Notes: a model not told the origin generated them from the sequence alone. Positions 16,694-27,492 are shown, counted from the stretch's first letter. The stretch is 64,000 nt of DNA from Mycobacterium sp. (GCA_020438865.1 JAGQTU010000001.1:69040-133039); one strand, 5' to 3'. Numbers and translations: made by a program.

Positions 16694-17965
16694 TCAGCCG
16701 GCCGGGGTGAAGGTGATGTGCAGATCGCTGAGTCCGCGTAGCAGGAACGTCGGCTCGTAGCGGTAGTGGCGGTCACCGGCCGGCCCGTGCCGAATGTCGT
16801 CGATCGCGATGTCGGCCACCCGGGCCAGTAGCCGGCTCAGCGTCACTTGGGCCTCGACCCGCGCCAGCGGCGCCCCGGCGCAGGTGTGGATACCGCGACC
16901 GAACGCGATGTGCTCACGAACGTTCCTGCGGTCGATGCGGAACTCGTTGGGGTTCTTGAACTTTCGTGGATCCCGGTTGGCCGCGCCCAGGCAGAGCATC
17001 AGGGTGCTGCCGGCCTTGATCGGCACCCCGCCCAGCGTCGTGGTCTTGCGGGCCAGCCGGAAGTCGACCTTGGTGGGGCTCTCCATCCGCAGCGACTCCT
17101 CGACGAACGCCCCGACCAGCTTGGGGTTCTCCCGCAGCTGGGCCTGCAGGTCCGGACGCTCGGCGAGCATCCGCACGCTGGAGCCCAGCAGCTTGACGAC
17201 GGTCTCCTGGCCGGCGGCGAACAGGAATGTGGCCTGGTGCACCACGTCGGAGACCTCGGGGGTCGATCCGTCAGGGTATGTCGCGTTGGCGAGTTCGGTG
17301 AGGATGTCCTCGCGCGGGCGGTCCCGGCGCTCGGAGATGTAGGCGGTGAACTTGTCCTCCAGCCATTGCAGCGGGTTGACCGCCACGGCTTCGCCCTCCA
17401 GCGAGCCGACCGCTCCGCCGATCGCCGCCAACTTGGCCCGGAACTCGTCGCGGTCCTCGGCGGGAACGCCGAGCAGATCCGCGATGACGAGCGTGGCGAA
17501 CGGTTTGGCGTATGCGCCGAGGAATTCGCAGCGGCCGTCGGCGATGAACTCATCGAGCTGACGGTCGGCCAACTCCCACATGTAGGCCTCGTTCTCCTTC
17601 AACCGGGCCGGCGTGAGCAGGCGGCTGAGCAGGGAACGGGCCCGGGTGTGCTCCGGCGGGTCCATCACCACCATCAGGTAGGCGATCGGGAACTCGTGCC
17701 GGTGCGCCTCGATCTGGGCGGAGATGTCGTCACCCTTCGGCTCGAATGGCAGCGGCGGGAACGGGCCGCCGATCGCGTTCGCGGCCGAGAAGGACTCGTG
17801 GTCCTTGAAGGCGGCGACCGTCTCGTCATAGCCGGTGACCGCGTAGACGTGATACTTCGGCTCCTGGAAGACCGGGTTCTGTTCGCGCAGGTAGTCCAGG
17901 TACTCGTACGGCTCCTGGGCGATCTCCTGATCGGAGAAGTAGTCGGCGGTAGCGAAGTCGGTCAC
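16694..17965 (-). CDS. cytochrome P450
   Basis: 423-residue soluble class-I P450 monooxygenase. The I-helix oxygen-activation motif FAAGQET is near 240, ExxR is EESLR, and the haem loop FGRGIHTCAGAPLAR places the axial thiolate at C362. The I-helix has Glu-Thr (QET) where Asp-Thr is more common. It needs a ferredoxin and reductase; no ferredoxin is adjacent, but fprA lies 5 kb away. GTG 17965 has AAGGAAGG upstream. A perfect 16-bp palindrome lies 17-32 nt before the start. The divergent TetR gene and the SDR beyond it share this site type, suggesting sequential oxidation of one substrate. Confidence 0.94.
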   Translation of the reverse strand: MTDFATADYFSDQEIAQEPYEYLDYLREQNPVFQEPKYHVYAVTGYDETVAAFKDHESFSAANAIGGPFPPLPFEPKGDDISAQIEAHRHEFPIAYLMVVMDPPEHTRARSLLSRLLTPARLKENEAYMWELADRQLDEFIADGRCEFLGAYAKPFATLVIADLLGVPAEDRDEFRAKLAAIGGAVGSLEGEAVAVNPLQWLEDKFTAYISERRDRPREDILTELANATYPDGSTPEVSDVVHQATFLFAAGQETVVKLLGSSVRMLAERPDLQAQLRENPKLVGAFVEESLRMESPTKVDFRLARKTTTLGGVPIKAGSTLMLCLGAANRDPRKFKNPNEFRIDRRNVREHIAFGRGIHTCAGAPLARVEAQVTLSRLLARVADIAIDDIRHGPAGDRHYRYEPTFLLRGLSDLHITFTPAG

Positions 17966-17981
17966 CGTTGACGGCCCTTCC

Positions 17982-17997
17982 TTGATCGATCGATCAA
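17982..17997. promoter_or_regulatory. perfect TetR-type operator before the P450 gene
   Basis: TTGATCGATCGATCAA is a perfect 16-bp palindrome located just upstream of the P450 ribosome-binding site. A 14/16 match occurs at 19561-19576 before the SDR gene. The TetR gene at 18095 lies between them and is the natural candidate binder. Confidence 0.7.
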
Positions 17998-18094
17998 ATT
18001 CTGCGCTCCGTCATGGATATCACGCGGCGAATTCGACGGTCAAGACCATGCACGTCACCGGCCATCTAGCCAATGCACCAGCCCACCTGAGAAG

Positions 18095-18700
18095 ATGACC
18101 ACCATGGCGGCGACACCGAAGGCGAAGGACAAGGACGCCGGCGCGCGCGAACGACTGATGGAGGCGACCGCTCAGATCATGCGCGACGAGGGCTACGCCG
18201 CGGCGACCTCGCGCCGGGTGGCCGCCCGCGCCGGGGTGCGGTCCGCCTTGGTCTACTACTACTTCCCCACCATGGATGATCTGTTCCTGGCGGTGCTGCG
18301 ATCCGGGTCGGAGGCTTCGCTGGCCAAGATGCGCCAGACGCTCACCGCGGAGGAGCCGCTTCGGGCGCTGTGGGAGATCAACACCGACTCCCGGTGGAGC
18401 GGTCTGTACACCGAGTTCGTGGCGCTGGCCAACCACCGCAAGGTGATCGGCGCCGAACTCAAGGCGTACGCCGAGCGGGTCCGCGACATCGAGACCGCCG
18501 CGGCGACGGTGGCGCTGCGCGCCCACGGCATCGACCTCGGCGAGTACCCGCCGGTCGCCGTCTCGATGCTGGTCACCCAGATCGCCCGCAGCCTGTGCAA
18601 CGAGGCCGCGATCGGGATGACCGAGGGGCATCGGGAACTGCGCGATCTCGTGGAACGCTACCTGGATCGGCTGTGCGACAAGCGAACTGTCGCTACTTGA
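18095..18700 (+). CDS. TetR/AcrR family regulator of the P450-SDR locus
   Basis: 201 residues. The N-terminal helix-turn-helix is ARERLMEATAQIMRDEG followed by SRRVAARAGVRSALVYYYF (about residues 14-55). The rest is a helical ligand-binding domain without a recognised subtype. ATG 18095 and ATG 18104 are both possible. It is divergent from the P450 and convergent with the SDR (8-bp overlap of ends). Matching palindromes precede both enzyme genes, so it likely represses both until a substrate binds. Confidence 0.88.
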   Translation: MTTMAATPKAKDKDAGARERLMEATAQIMRDEGYAAATSRRVAARAGVRSALVYYYFPTMDDLFLAVLRSGSEASLAKMRQTLTAEEPLRALWEINTDSRWSGLYTEFVALANHRKVIGAELKAYAERVRDIETAAATVALRAHGIDLGEYPPVAVSMLVTQIARSLCNEAAIGMTEGHRELRDLVERYLDRLCDKRTVAT

Positions 18701-19532
18701 GCATGCTCCCGGCGTCGATCGTCATCGGCAGTCCGGTGACGTAGCGGGACTCGTCGGAGGCCAGGAACAGCACCGCGTTGCTGATGTCGACCGGTTCGAC
18801 CCAGCCGATCGGCAGCACGTGCATCATCTGCGCCACCACGGCCATATCGTCGGGTCCCGGATTCTCCAGATCCGGGCGGAACAGGCGCATGGTGCCCTCG
18901 TTCATGAACAGCGGGGTGTTGACGTTGGTCGGATGCACCGAGTTGACCCGGATGTTGTGTTGCCCGAGTTCGACGGCGAAGGTGCGCATCAACCCGACGA
19001 CGCCGTGCTTGGCGGCGATGTAGTGGCCGGTATGCGGGTATGCCTTGAGCCCACCGACCGAACTGGTCAGGATGATCGAACCGCCACGACCGCCGGAGAT
19101 GAGATGCGGCACAGCGGCTTTCACCGTCTTCCAGACACCGGAGAGGTTGACGTCGATCATGTCGGTCCAGTCGGCCTCGCTGGTGTGGTCCAGCGTCTGG
19201 CCGCCGTTACCGATGCCGGCGTTGGCCACGATGATGTCGAGCCGGCCCAACTGCTCGACCCCGCTGTCGACGGCCGCCTTCAGCGACTCGTAGTCGCGCA
19301 CGTCGACCTCGGCGGTCACGATGCGGCGGTTGAGGTTCTTGACCAGGTCGGCGGTCTCGGCGAGGTCGTCGGGGTTTGGTGCGGGAATGTCCTCATTGCT
19401 GCTGATGCGCTTGCACACATCGATCGCGATGATGTCGGCACCCTCCTGCGCCAGCCGGACGGCGTGGCTGCGGCCCTGGCCGCGCGCGGCACCCGTGATG
19501 AAAGCGACCTTGCCTTCGACGCGTCCAGCCAT
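18693..19532 (-). CDS. mycofactocin-coupled SDR family oxidoreductase
   Basis: 279-residue short-chain dehydrogenase. The cofactor loop is TGAARGQG (13-20), NAG is in IIVANAGIG, and the catalytic YxxxK is YIAAK. After the third strand it carries the extra segment ICKRISSNEDIPAPNPDD-like insertion (about residues 39-70) that marks carveol-dehydrogenase-like enzymes with a tightly bound NAD recycled by mycofactocin (TIGR03971 group). ATG 19532 is preferred over GTG 19544 because GAGGG lies 6 nt upstream. The P450/TetR/SDR set suggests hydroxylation, then oxidation of the alcohol. The mycofactocin genes are not in this window. Confidence 0.87.
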   Translation of the reverse strand: MAGRVEGKVAFITGAARGQGRSHAVRLAQEGADIIAIDVCKRISSNEDIPAPNPDDLAETADLVKNLNRRIVTAEVDVRDYESLKAAVDSGVEQLGRLDIIVANAGIGNGGQTLDHTSEADWTDMIDVNLSGVWKTVKAAVPHLISGGRGGSIILTSSVGGLKAYPHTGHYIAAKHGVVGLMRTFAVELGQHNIRVNSVHPTNVNTPLFMNEGTMRLFRPDLENPGPDDMAVVAQMMHVLPIGWVEPVDISNAVLFLASDESRYVTGLPMTIDAGSMLK

Positions 19533-19560
19533 GAAATCCCTCACCCCTACCGGTCAAATG

Positions 19561-19576
19561 CTGATCGATCGATAAA
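19561..19576. promoter_or_regulatory. second copy of the P450-type operator, before the SDR gene
   Basis: CTGATCGATCGATAAA matches the perfect palindrome at 17982-17997 in 14 of 16 positions and lies 29-44 nt upstream of the SDR start. Confidence 0.62.
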
Positions 19577-19647
19577 ACACTGTGGCAGCAGCGGGGTGAG
19601 CTGTCAACCACTCGCCTTGGAACGGCGGCACGAGGCGGCAGACACTA

Positions 19648-19697
19648 CTCTGCCCGGCTTCGAGCGACTCTTGATAGATGCTCGAAGCCGGGCAGAG
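19648..19697. terminator. perfect 18-bp inverted repeat downstream of the small secreted gene
   Basis: Arms CTCTGCCCGGCTTCGAGC (19648-19665) and its exact complement (19680-19697) flank a 14-nt loop. The hairpin follows the stop of the minus-strand gene at 19718 and precedes the SDR promoter. No U-tract follows. A terminator is most likely; a dispersed palindromic repeat is possible. Confidence 0.6.
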
Positions 19698-19717
19698 GGT
19701 ATGCGTCCCCGGACAGC

Positions 19718-19981
19718 TCAGCTGCGGTGGCGCTCCCGGTGCAGCCGGTGGTGGGCGGAGGCCACCGCGGCCTGCTCGTCATGGTTGAGTCCGGCCGGCT
19801 GGGAGGGCATCTCGCGCGGAGAGCGCGGTGCAACGGGCGCGGCGGCGTGGTTCGGCGAGTTGTGCACCGGCGCGGCCGGGGACACCGGGGCCGCCGCTGC
19901 GGCCCCGGCCGTGCTCAGCGCCGCGGCCGCGATCGCCGCACTGGTCGCGATCGCGACTCCATATCCTTTGAGGCGCTTCAT
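19718..19981 (-). CDS. small secreted protein
   Basis: 87 residues. A basic start MKRLKGYG, a hydrophobic Ala-rich core, and a likely signal-peptidase site after AGAAAAA (about residue 31). The mature part is short, Pro/Ala-rich and then His/Arg-rich (SAHHRLHRERHRS). No cysteine and no known domain. ATG 19981 has GGAAGG 9 nt upstream; the longer frame lacks such a site. Function unknown. Confidence 0.65.
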   Translation of the reverse strand: MKRLKGYGVAIATSAAIAAAALSTAGAAAAAPVSPAAPVHNSPNHAAAPVAPRSPREMPSQPAGLNHDEQAAVASAHHRLHRERHRS

Positions 19982-20152
19982 TTTTCGATACCTTCCGGTG
20001 TTGTGTGTTGTACTTGCGTCCCCGACGCTACGAGCACCCACCGGGGCCTGTCGCGGTTGTGCGCACAAGCCACGCAATCGTCGTTGCCGACATTGTGCGC
20101 ATTGTGCTCAGGCCGGGTACCGGGTCGGGCTCACCCGATCGGATGACGGCGC

Positions 20153-20165
20153 TACGGTCATGGCC
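20153..20165 (+). promoter_or_regulatory. leaderless promoter (-10) for the YhdH-type reductase
   Basis: TACGGT (20153-20158) followed by seven bases and ATG 20166. This favours ATG 20166 over the ATG at 20160, which would lie only one base after the hexamer. Confidence 0.5.
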
Positions 20166-21164
20166 ATGGATTCCTTCAAGGCACTGCTGGCCCGCCAGGA
20201 CGGCGACCAGATCACCGCGGCGATCGAGACGCTCGAGCCGACCCAACTCGGCGACGGTGACGTCACCATCCGGGTCGCCTATTCCAGCGTCAACTACAAG
20301 GACGCGCTGGCGCTCACCCCCCGTGGCGGCGTCGTCCGCGAGTATCCGGTGGTGCCGGGCATCGACCTCACCGGCGAGGTGATCGAGTCGTCGTCGCCCG
20401 AATTCGCCGTCGGCGACGAGGTGCTCGCACACGGCTACGAGATCGGCACCGGCCGGCACGGCGGCTACGGCGAGTACGTGCGACTGCCCGCCGATCAGGT
20501 GGTGGCCCTCGGCGCGCTGACGCCCCACGAGGGGGCCGCGATCGGCACCGCCGGATTCACCGCGGCAATGAGTGTCGAGGCCCTCGTCCGGCACGGCATC
20601 CGGCCCGAGGACGGGCCGATCTTGGTCACCGGTGCCACCGGGGGCGTCGGCTCGGTCAGCGTGGACCTGCTCGCCGCCGCCGGCTACGAGGTGGTCGCCT
20701 CCACCGGCAAGCCGGAAGCCGCCGGGCATCTCAAGGCCCTCGGTGCCGCGGAGGTGATCGGCCGACTCCCCGAGGATCCGGACGCCAAGCCGCGGCCGTT
20801 AGGCAAGACCCGCTGGGCCGGTGCGGTGGACTGTGTTGGCGGCACCACGCTGGCCGACGTGCTGAGCACGCTGAAGTACGGCGGCGCGGTCGCCGCCAGC
20901 GGCCTCACCGGCGGGGCGGGGCTGAACACGACCGTGATGCCGTTCATTCTGCGCGGAGTGGCGCTACTGGGCATCGACTCGGTGCAGCTGCCGATCGGTC
21001 CGCGCCGCGCGCTCTGGGAGCGCCTGGGCGGCACCGGAAAGCCACAACACCTGGCCGATGTCACCCATGACGTCGACGTCAAGGACGTCGTCGAGGTGAT
21101 CGACCAGGTGCGGGCTGGAAAGTATTCGGGTCGAGCGGTGGTGCGGGTCGCCGGCGGTTTCTAG
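20166..21164 (+). CDS. MDR-superfamily oxidoreductase, YhdH/AcuI (acrylyl-CoA reductase) type
   Basis: 332-residue NADPH-dependent medium-chain reductase without structural zinc cysteines. YhdH-type text: SSVNYKDALALTPRGGVVREYP (part), FAVGDEVLAHGYEIGTGRHGGYGEY (part), the NADPH loop VTGATGGVGSVSVDLLAAAGY (part) near 150, and the C-terminal GIDSVQLPIGPRRALWERL (part). AcuI relatives reduce acryloyl-CoA to propionyl-CoA. It occupies the place of fadB4 (Rv3141) in the M. tuberculosis order but does not look like FadB4. A hairpin overlaps its stop codon. Confidence 0.86.
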   Translation: MDSFKALLARQDGDQITAAIETLEPTQLGDGDVTIRVAYSSVNYKDALALTPRGGVVREYPVVPGIDLTGEVIESSSPEFAVGDEVLAHGYEIGTGRHGGYGEYVRLPADQVVALGALTPHEGAAIGTAGFTAAMSVEALVRHGIRPEDGPILVTGATGGVGSVSVDLLAAAGYEVVASTGKPEAAGHLKALGAAEVIGRLPEDPDAKPRPLGKTRWAGAVDCVGGTTLADVLSTLKYGGAVAASGLTGGAGLNTTVMPFILRGVALLGIDSVQLPIGPRRALWERLGGTGKPQHLADVTHDVDVKDVVEVIDQVRAGKYSGRAVVRVAGGF

Positions 21165-21180
21165 CCGGCGACCCGCACCC
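21141..21180. terminator. perfect 16-bp inverted repeat overlapping the YhdH-type gene stop
   Basis: Arms 21141-21156 and 21165-21180 (GGTGCGGGTCGCCGGC and its exact complement) enclose an 8-nt loop that contains the TAG stop (21162-21164). It ends 6 bp before the stop of the convergent antigen-85 gene, so it can terminate both. Confidence 0.65.
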
Positions 21181-21186
21181 CTAAGC

Positions 21187-23466
<2,280 letters not shown>

Positions 23467-23467
<1 letters not shown>

Positions 23468-24654
23468 TGGTGACCCCGGTCAAGCACGCCTACGAGCGCA
23501 TCCCCTATCTCGTTGCCTACCAGAATGATTCGAAGGTCCGTGACGTCTACGGCGGGGTGGCCGAGCTGGTGGTGCTGGAGAGCTACCTGCTCAAGCCGAA
23601 CACGCCGAGCGACACCGTGCTGGTCTTCATGCACCCGATCGGCGGCGGCGCCTACCTGCCGATGATCAACGCGCTCGCCCGCGCCGGCCATCACGTCATC
23701 TACTGCAACAGCCGCTTCCGCGGGACCGACTCGGCGCTGCTGATGGAGAAGGTGGTCCAGGACCTCGGCGCGGCGATCAAGGACGCCAAGGACCGCCTCG
23801 GCTACGCCAAGGTGGTGCTGGCCGGCTGGAGCGGCGGTGGATCGCTGTCGATGTTCTATCAGCAGCAGGCCCAGCACCCGACGGTCACCGCCAGCCCGTC
23901 CGGCGACGGGCCCGACCTCACCACACTCGGGCTCATCCCGGCAGACGGCATCATGCTGCTGGCCGCGCACATCAGTCGGCACGGCACGCTGACCGAGTGG
24001 CTGGACGCGTCCATCCTCGACGAGTCCGACCCCACCAGGCGGGATCCCGAACTCGACCTGTACAACCCGGACAACCCGAACCAGCCGCCGTACAGCGCGG
24101 AGTTCCTGACCCGCTACCGGCAGGCGCAGATCGACCGTAACCGTCGGATCACGGCCTGGGTCAAGGGAAAGCTGGCCGAACTGCGGGCGGCCGGGCGGCC
24201 CGATGACGAGTTCGGCTTCGTGGTGCACGGCACCATGGCCGACCCGCGCTGGCTGGACCCCGCCGTCGATCCCAACGATCGCACCCCGGGCACCTGCTAT
24301 CTGGGCGATCCTGCAGTGGTGAACATGAGCCCGGTCGGCCTGGCGCGCTTCTGCAGCCTGCGCAGCTGGCTGTCCCAGTGGAGCTATGACGACGCCAACG
24401 GCGACGGCGTCGAGTGCGGCCGCGACATCGCGGTGCCCGCGCTGGTGATCGGCAACCTCGCCGACGACGCCTGCACCCCGAGCCACACCCGCCGGCTGTT
24501 CGAGGCCATCGGGCACCCCGAGAAGGAGATGTACGAGATCGCAGGCGCCAACCACTACTACTCCGGGCCGGACCAGCGCGAGACCCTGGGCCGCGCGGTC
24601 GCGATCGTGACCGACTGGCTGGTGCGGCACGACTTCGCGAAGGTGGAAGCATGA
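23467..24654 (+). CDS. alpha/beta hydrolase
   Basis: 395 residues. Nucleophile elbow AGWSGGGS (about residues 120-127), acid in GNLADDACTPSH, and His in EIAGANHYYSG near the end. There is an unusually long cap region between the elbow and the acid (about 200 residues). No signal peptide, so it is cytoplasmic. ATG 23467 shares bases with the preceding stop, so it is co-translated with the dioxygenase-like protein and may hydrolyse its ring-opened product or a CoA ester. This is inference. Confidence 0.84.
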
Positions 24655-24660
24655 GCTGTC

Positions 24661-24722
24661 CGCGAGCAGACGCAAAATCGCACCGGGAGGCCCGTTTTCA
24701 TGCGATTTTGCGTCTGCTCGCG
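24661..24722. terminator. perfect 22-bp inverted repeat between hydrolase and CaiB genes
   Basis: The arm at 24661-24682 (beginning CGCGAGCAGACGC) is exactly complementary to 24701-24722, with an 18-nt loop. It lies inside a run of same-strand genes, so it is either an internal terminator/attenuator, an mRNA-stabilising hairpin, or a mobile palindromic element. There is no U-tract. Confidence 0.6.
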
Positions 24723-24739
24723 GCTGTGCGGGGGGCGCG

Positions 24740-25945
24740 GTGACTCCGACCGGCGCTTTGGACGGCATCCGGGTGATCGAGGTCGGCACCCTGATCTCCG
24801 GGCCGTTCGCCGGGCGGCTGCTCGGCGACATGGGTGCCGAGGTGATCAAGATCGAGCCGCCCGGCTCCCCCGACCCGGTGCGCACCTGGGGTCAGGCCGA
24901 ACTCGACGGGCACCACTTCTTCTGGACGGTGCACGCGCGCAACAAGAAGGCCGTCACCCTCAACCTGCGCGAACCGCAGGGCCGCGAGCTGTTCCTGAAA
25001 CTCGTCGAGCGCTCCGACATCATCGTGGAGAACTTCCGGCCCGGCACCCTGGAGAAGTGGGACCTGGGCTATGACGTTCTGCGCCAACACAACAGGGGCA
25101 TCATCCTGGTCCGGGTGTCCGGGTACGGCCAGACCGGTCCGGACGCGCACAAGGCGGGCTATGCGTCGGTGGCCGAGGCGGCGAGCGGGCTGCGGCACAT
25201 GAACGGTTTTCCCGGCGGGCCGCCCCCGCGGCTCGCGCTGTCGCTGGGCGACAGCCTGGCCGGGATGTTCGCGGCGCAGGGCGCCCTGGCCGCGCTGTAC
25301 CGCCGAGGCGTCACCGGCGAGGGGCAGGTGGTCGACGCGGCCCTGACCGAGGCGTGCCTGGCCGTGCAGGAGTCCACCATTCCGGACTACGACGTCGGCG
25401 GCGTGGTGCGCGGACCGTCCGGAACCCGGCTGGAAGGCATTGCGCCGTCGAACATCTACCGCACCGCCGACGGCAGCTGGGTGGTGATCGCGGCCAACCA
25501 GGACACCGTCTTCCGGCGGTTGTGTGCCGCGATGGGGCAACCCGAGCTCGCCACCGACGACCGGTTCGTCGACCACGTCGCGCGCGGCCGCAACCAGGAC
25601 GAGCTGGACAAGATCATCGGCGACTGGGCCGCGCAGCGACAGCCCGACGACATCATCGAAACCCTCAGCGCCGCAGGGGTGATCAGCGGACCGATCAACA
25701 CCGTGGCCGAGGTGGTGCGCGATCCGCAGCTGCGGGCCCGCGGGATGCTGGTCGAGCATTACGACGAGCGGATCGGTCGTAACGTGTTGGGCCCCGGCGT
25801 GATCCCGGTCCTCTCGGAGACCCCCGGCGGTGTGCGCAACGCCGGCCCGGCCCGGCCCGGCCAGCACAACGCCGAGGTGTACGGCGATCTGCTGGGGCTG
25901 GGCGCCGACGAGATCGCCGACCTCGAGACCCGGGGGGTGCTGTGA
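24740..25945 (+). CDS. CaiB/BaiF (class III) CoA-transferase
   Basis: 401 residues. Family III CoA-transferase that moves CoA between carboxylic acids through an aspartyl intermediate; the likely nucleophile is D171 in LSLGDSLAGMFAAQG. N-terminal VIEVGTLISGPFAGRLLGDMGAEVIKIE (part) and NKKAVTLNLREPQGRELF (part) are typical. The GTG start at 24740 follows a GC-rich stretch right after the long hairpin. The 3' end overlaps the HMG-CoA-lyase-like gene by 4 nt. It probably activates the acid substrate of the cluster. Confidence 0.92.
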   Translation: MTPTGALDGIRVIEVGTLISGPFAGRLLGDMGAEVIKIEPPGSPDPVRTWGQAELDGHHFFWTVHARNKKAVTLNLREPQGRELFLKLVERSDIIVENFRPGTLEKWDLGYDVLRQHNRGIILVRVSGYGQTGPDAHKAGYASVAEAASGLRHMNGFPGGPPPRLALSLGDSLAGMFAAQGALAALYRRGVTGEGQVVDAALTEACLAVQESTIPDYDVGGVVRGPSGTRLEGIAPSNIYRTADGSWVVIAANQDTVFRRLCAAMGQPELATDDRFVDHVARGRNQDELDKIIGDWAAQRQPDDIIETLSAAGVISGPINTVAEVVRDPQLRARGMLVEHYDERIGRNVLGPGVIPVLSETPGGVRNAGPARPGQHNAEVYGDLLGLGADEIADLETRGVL

Positions 25946-26847
25946 GCGCACTGCCCGAACACGTCACGATCCGCGAGGTCGCGCTGCGCGACGGATTGCA
26001 GATCGAGACCCCGATCCCGTTGGCGGCCAAACTCGAACTGCTGTTCGCGATCGCGGCCACGGGCGTGCGCGAGGTCGAGGCCACCGCGTTCGTCTCGCCG
26101 TCGAAGGTTCCCGCGCTTGCCGACGCGCCGGAGTTCTCCGCCCAGCTGGCCGCCTACCCCGACATCGAATTCTCGGCCCTGGTGGCCAGTCCCAACGGCG
26201 CCAGGCGTGCGATCGCGGCGGGACTGCACTCGCTGGAGTACGTGGTCTCCGCCGCCGACGGGCACAGCAACGCCAATGTGGGCCGCAGCAGCGCGGAGGC
26301 CACCGCGCAGATCGCCGAGATCGTCGCGATCGCCCACGACGCCGGGGTCAGCGTCGAGGTCATCATCGCCACCGCGTGGGACTGCCCGTTCGACGGGCCC
26401 ACCCCGCCCGAGCGGGTGCTCGCCGTCGTCGACGCCGCGGTCGGTTTCGGCGCCGACCGGCTGGCCATCGCCGACACCATCGGCACCGCAACCCCGGGCC
26501 GGGTGACCGCCCTGGTGGCCGCGGTGCGGCCGCTGATCGGTGAGCTGCCACTGGGGGCGCACTTCCACAACACCCGCGGCTCGGGGCTGGCCAGCGCGTA
26601 CGCCGCCGTCACCGCGGGCGTCACCCGGTTGGACGCCTCGGTCGGCGGGCTGGGTGGCTGCCCGTTCGCCCCCGGCGCAAGCGGCAACATCGCCACCGAG
26701 GATCTGGTGTACCTGTTGCGGGACAGCGGCATCGGCGTCGACGTCGACCTGTCCGCCGCGATCAGCGCCGCCCGGGTGGCCCAGAACCTGGTCGGCCACG
26801 ACCTGCCCAGCGCGCTGCTGCGCGCCGGCGACCGGATCGCGGGCTGA
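25942..26847 (+). CDS. hydroxymethylglutaryl-CoA lyase family protein
   Basis: 301-residue TIM-barrel carbon-carbon lyase (HMGL/DRE family). N-terminal IREVALRDGLQIE holds the catalytic Arg and metal Asp. GAHFHNTRGSG supplies the metal His pair. SVGGLGGCPFAPGASGN is the family signature with the flexible-loop Cys. Such enzymes split 3-hydroxy-3-methylacyl-CoAs to acetyl-CoA or propionyl-CoA and a keto acid. The GTG start overlaps the CaiB stop. With CaiB upstream it suggests end-stage breakdown of a branched acyl-CoA, though the actual chain is unknown. Confidence 0.9.
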   Translation: MSALPEHVTIREVALRDGLQIETPIPLAAKLELLFAIAATGVREVEATAFVSPSKVPALADAPEFSAQLAAYPDIEFSALVASPNGARRAIAAGLHSLEYVVSAADGHSNANVGRSSAEATAQIAEIVAIAHDAGVSVEVIIATAWDCPFDGPTPPERVLAVVDAAVGFGADRLAIADTIGTATPGRVTALVAAVRPLIGELPLGAHFHNTRGSGLASAYAAVTAGVTRLDASVGGLGGCPFAPGASGNIATEDLVYLLRDSGIGVDVDLSAAISAARVAQNLVGHDLPSALLRAGDRIAG

Positions 26848-26853
26848 CCGGCC

Positions 26854-27474
26854 GTGCCCACCGCAGCCGCGCTGTCCGGCAAGGGCCGCCAGACCCGCCA
26901 GTCCATCGAGGATGCGGCCCGGAAACTGTTCGCCGAACGCGGTTTTCACGGCACTACGCTGGCCGATATCACCGCCGCCGCAGGTAAGTCGCCGGGGCTG
27001 TTCTATCGGTACTTCGAGGACAAGGAGGATCTGCTGGCCGCGCTGGCGGAGTCGTTCCTGCACGACGTCGTCGAGCCCTCCAGGCTGCGGGTGCACCTGC
27101 CGGAGTCGCCGCTGGACAGCGGGTTCTTCGTGTCGGTGGTCACCGCCTACTGGAACATGTTCAAGCAGAACATCGGCATCATGGTCGCCGTCGACCAGCT
27201 CGCCGCCACCCAGCCGCGCTTCGCCGCGGTGCAGAACCAGTTCCGCCGCTTCGGCATGGACATCATCACCGCGTCGGTGCACCGCGCCCGGGCGCAGGGC
27301 TACGCCGACGGCCTGCCCCCCGAACACACCGCGCTGGCGATCGCGCTCCTGTTCGAACAGTTCACCACCGTGTGCCTGCGCCCGGACACCGCCGGCCTCG
27401 GGGTGCGCCTGAGCGACGCCGAGGCCATCAGCACCCTGTCCGGCATCTGGAAGAAGACACTGTACGGCTACTAG
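26854..27474 (+). CDS. TetR/AcrR family transcriptional regulator inside the catabolic string
   Basis: 206 residues. Helix-turn-helix RQSIEDAARKLFAERGFHG and LADITAAAGKSPGLFYRYFEDKEDLL (parts) cover residues 12-60. The C-terminal domain resembles KstR2/FadR-like regulators in layout but I cannot name its ligand. The GTG start at 26854 is 6 nt after the lyase stop, and the acyl-CoA dehydrogenase follows 18 nt later. It is probably the local acyl-CoA-responsive repressor. Confidence 0.87.
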   Translation: MPTAAALSGKGRQTRQSIEDAARKLFAERGFHGTTLADITAAAGKSPGLFYRYFEDKEDLLAALAESFLHDVVEPSRLRVHLPESPLDSGFFVSVVTAYWNMFKQNIGIMVAVDQLAATQPRFAAVQNQFRRFGMDIITASVHRARAQGYADGLPPEHTALAIALLFEQFTTVCLRPDTAGLGVRLSDAEAISTLSGIWKKTLYGY

Positions 27475-27492
27475 CCGAGCAAGGAGATCAGC

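Noticed and set aside
20166..21164. Naming this gene fadB4 because of its position after fadE23 in the M. tuberculosis order.
   Set aside because: The sequence has YhdH/AcuI features and does not resemble the FadB4 N-terminus that I remember; several unrelated genes also separate it from fadE23.
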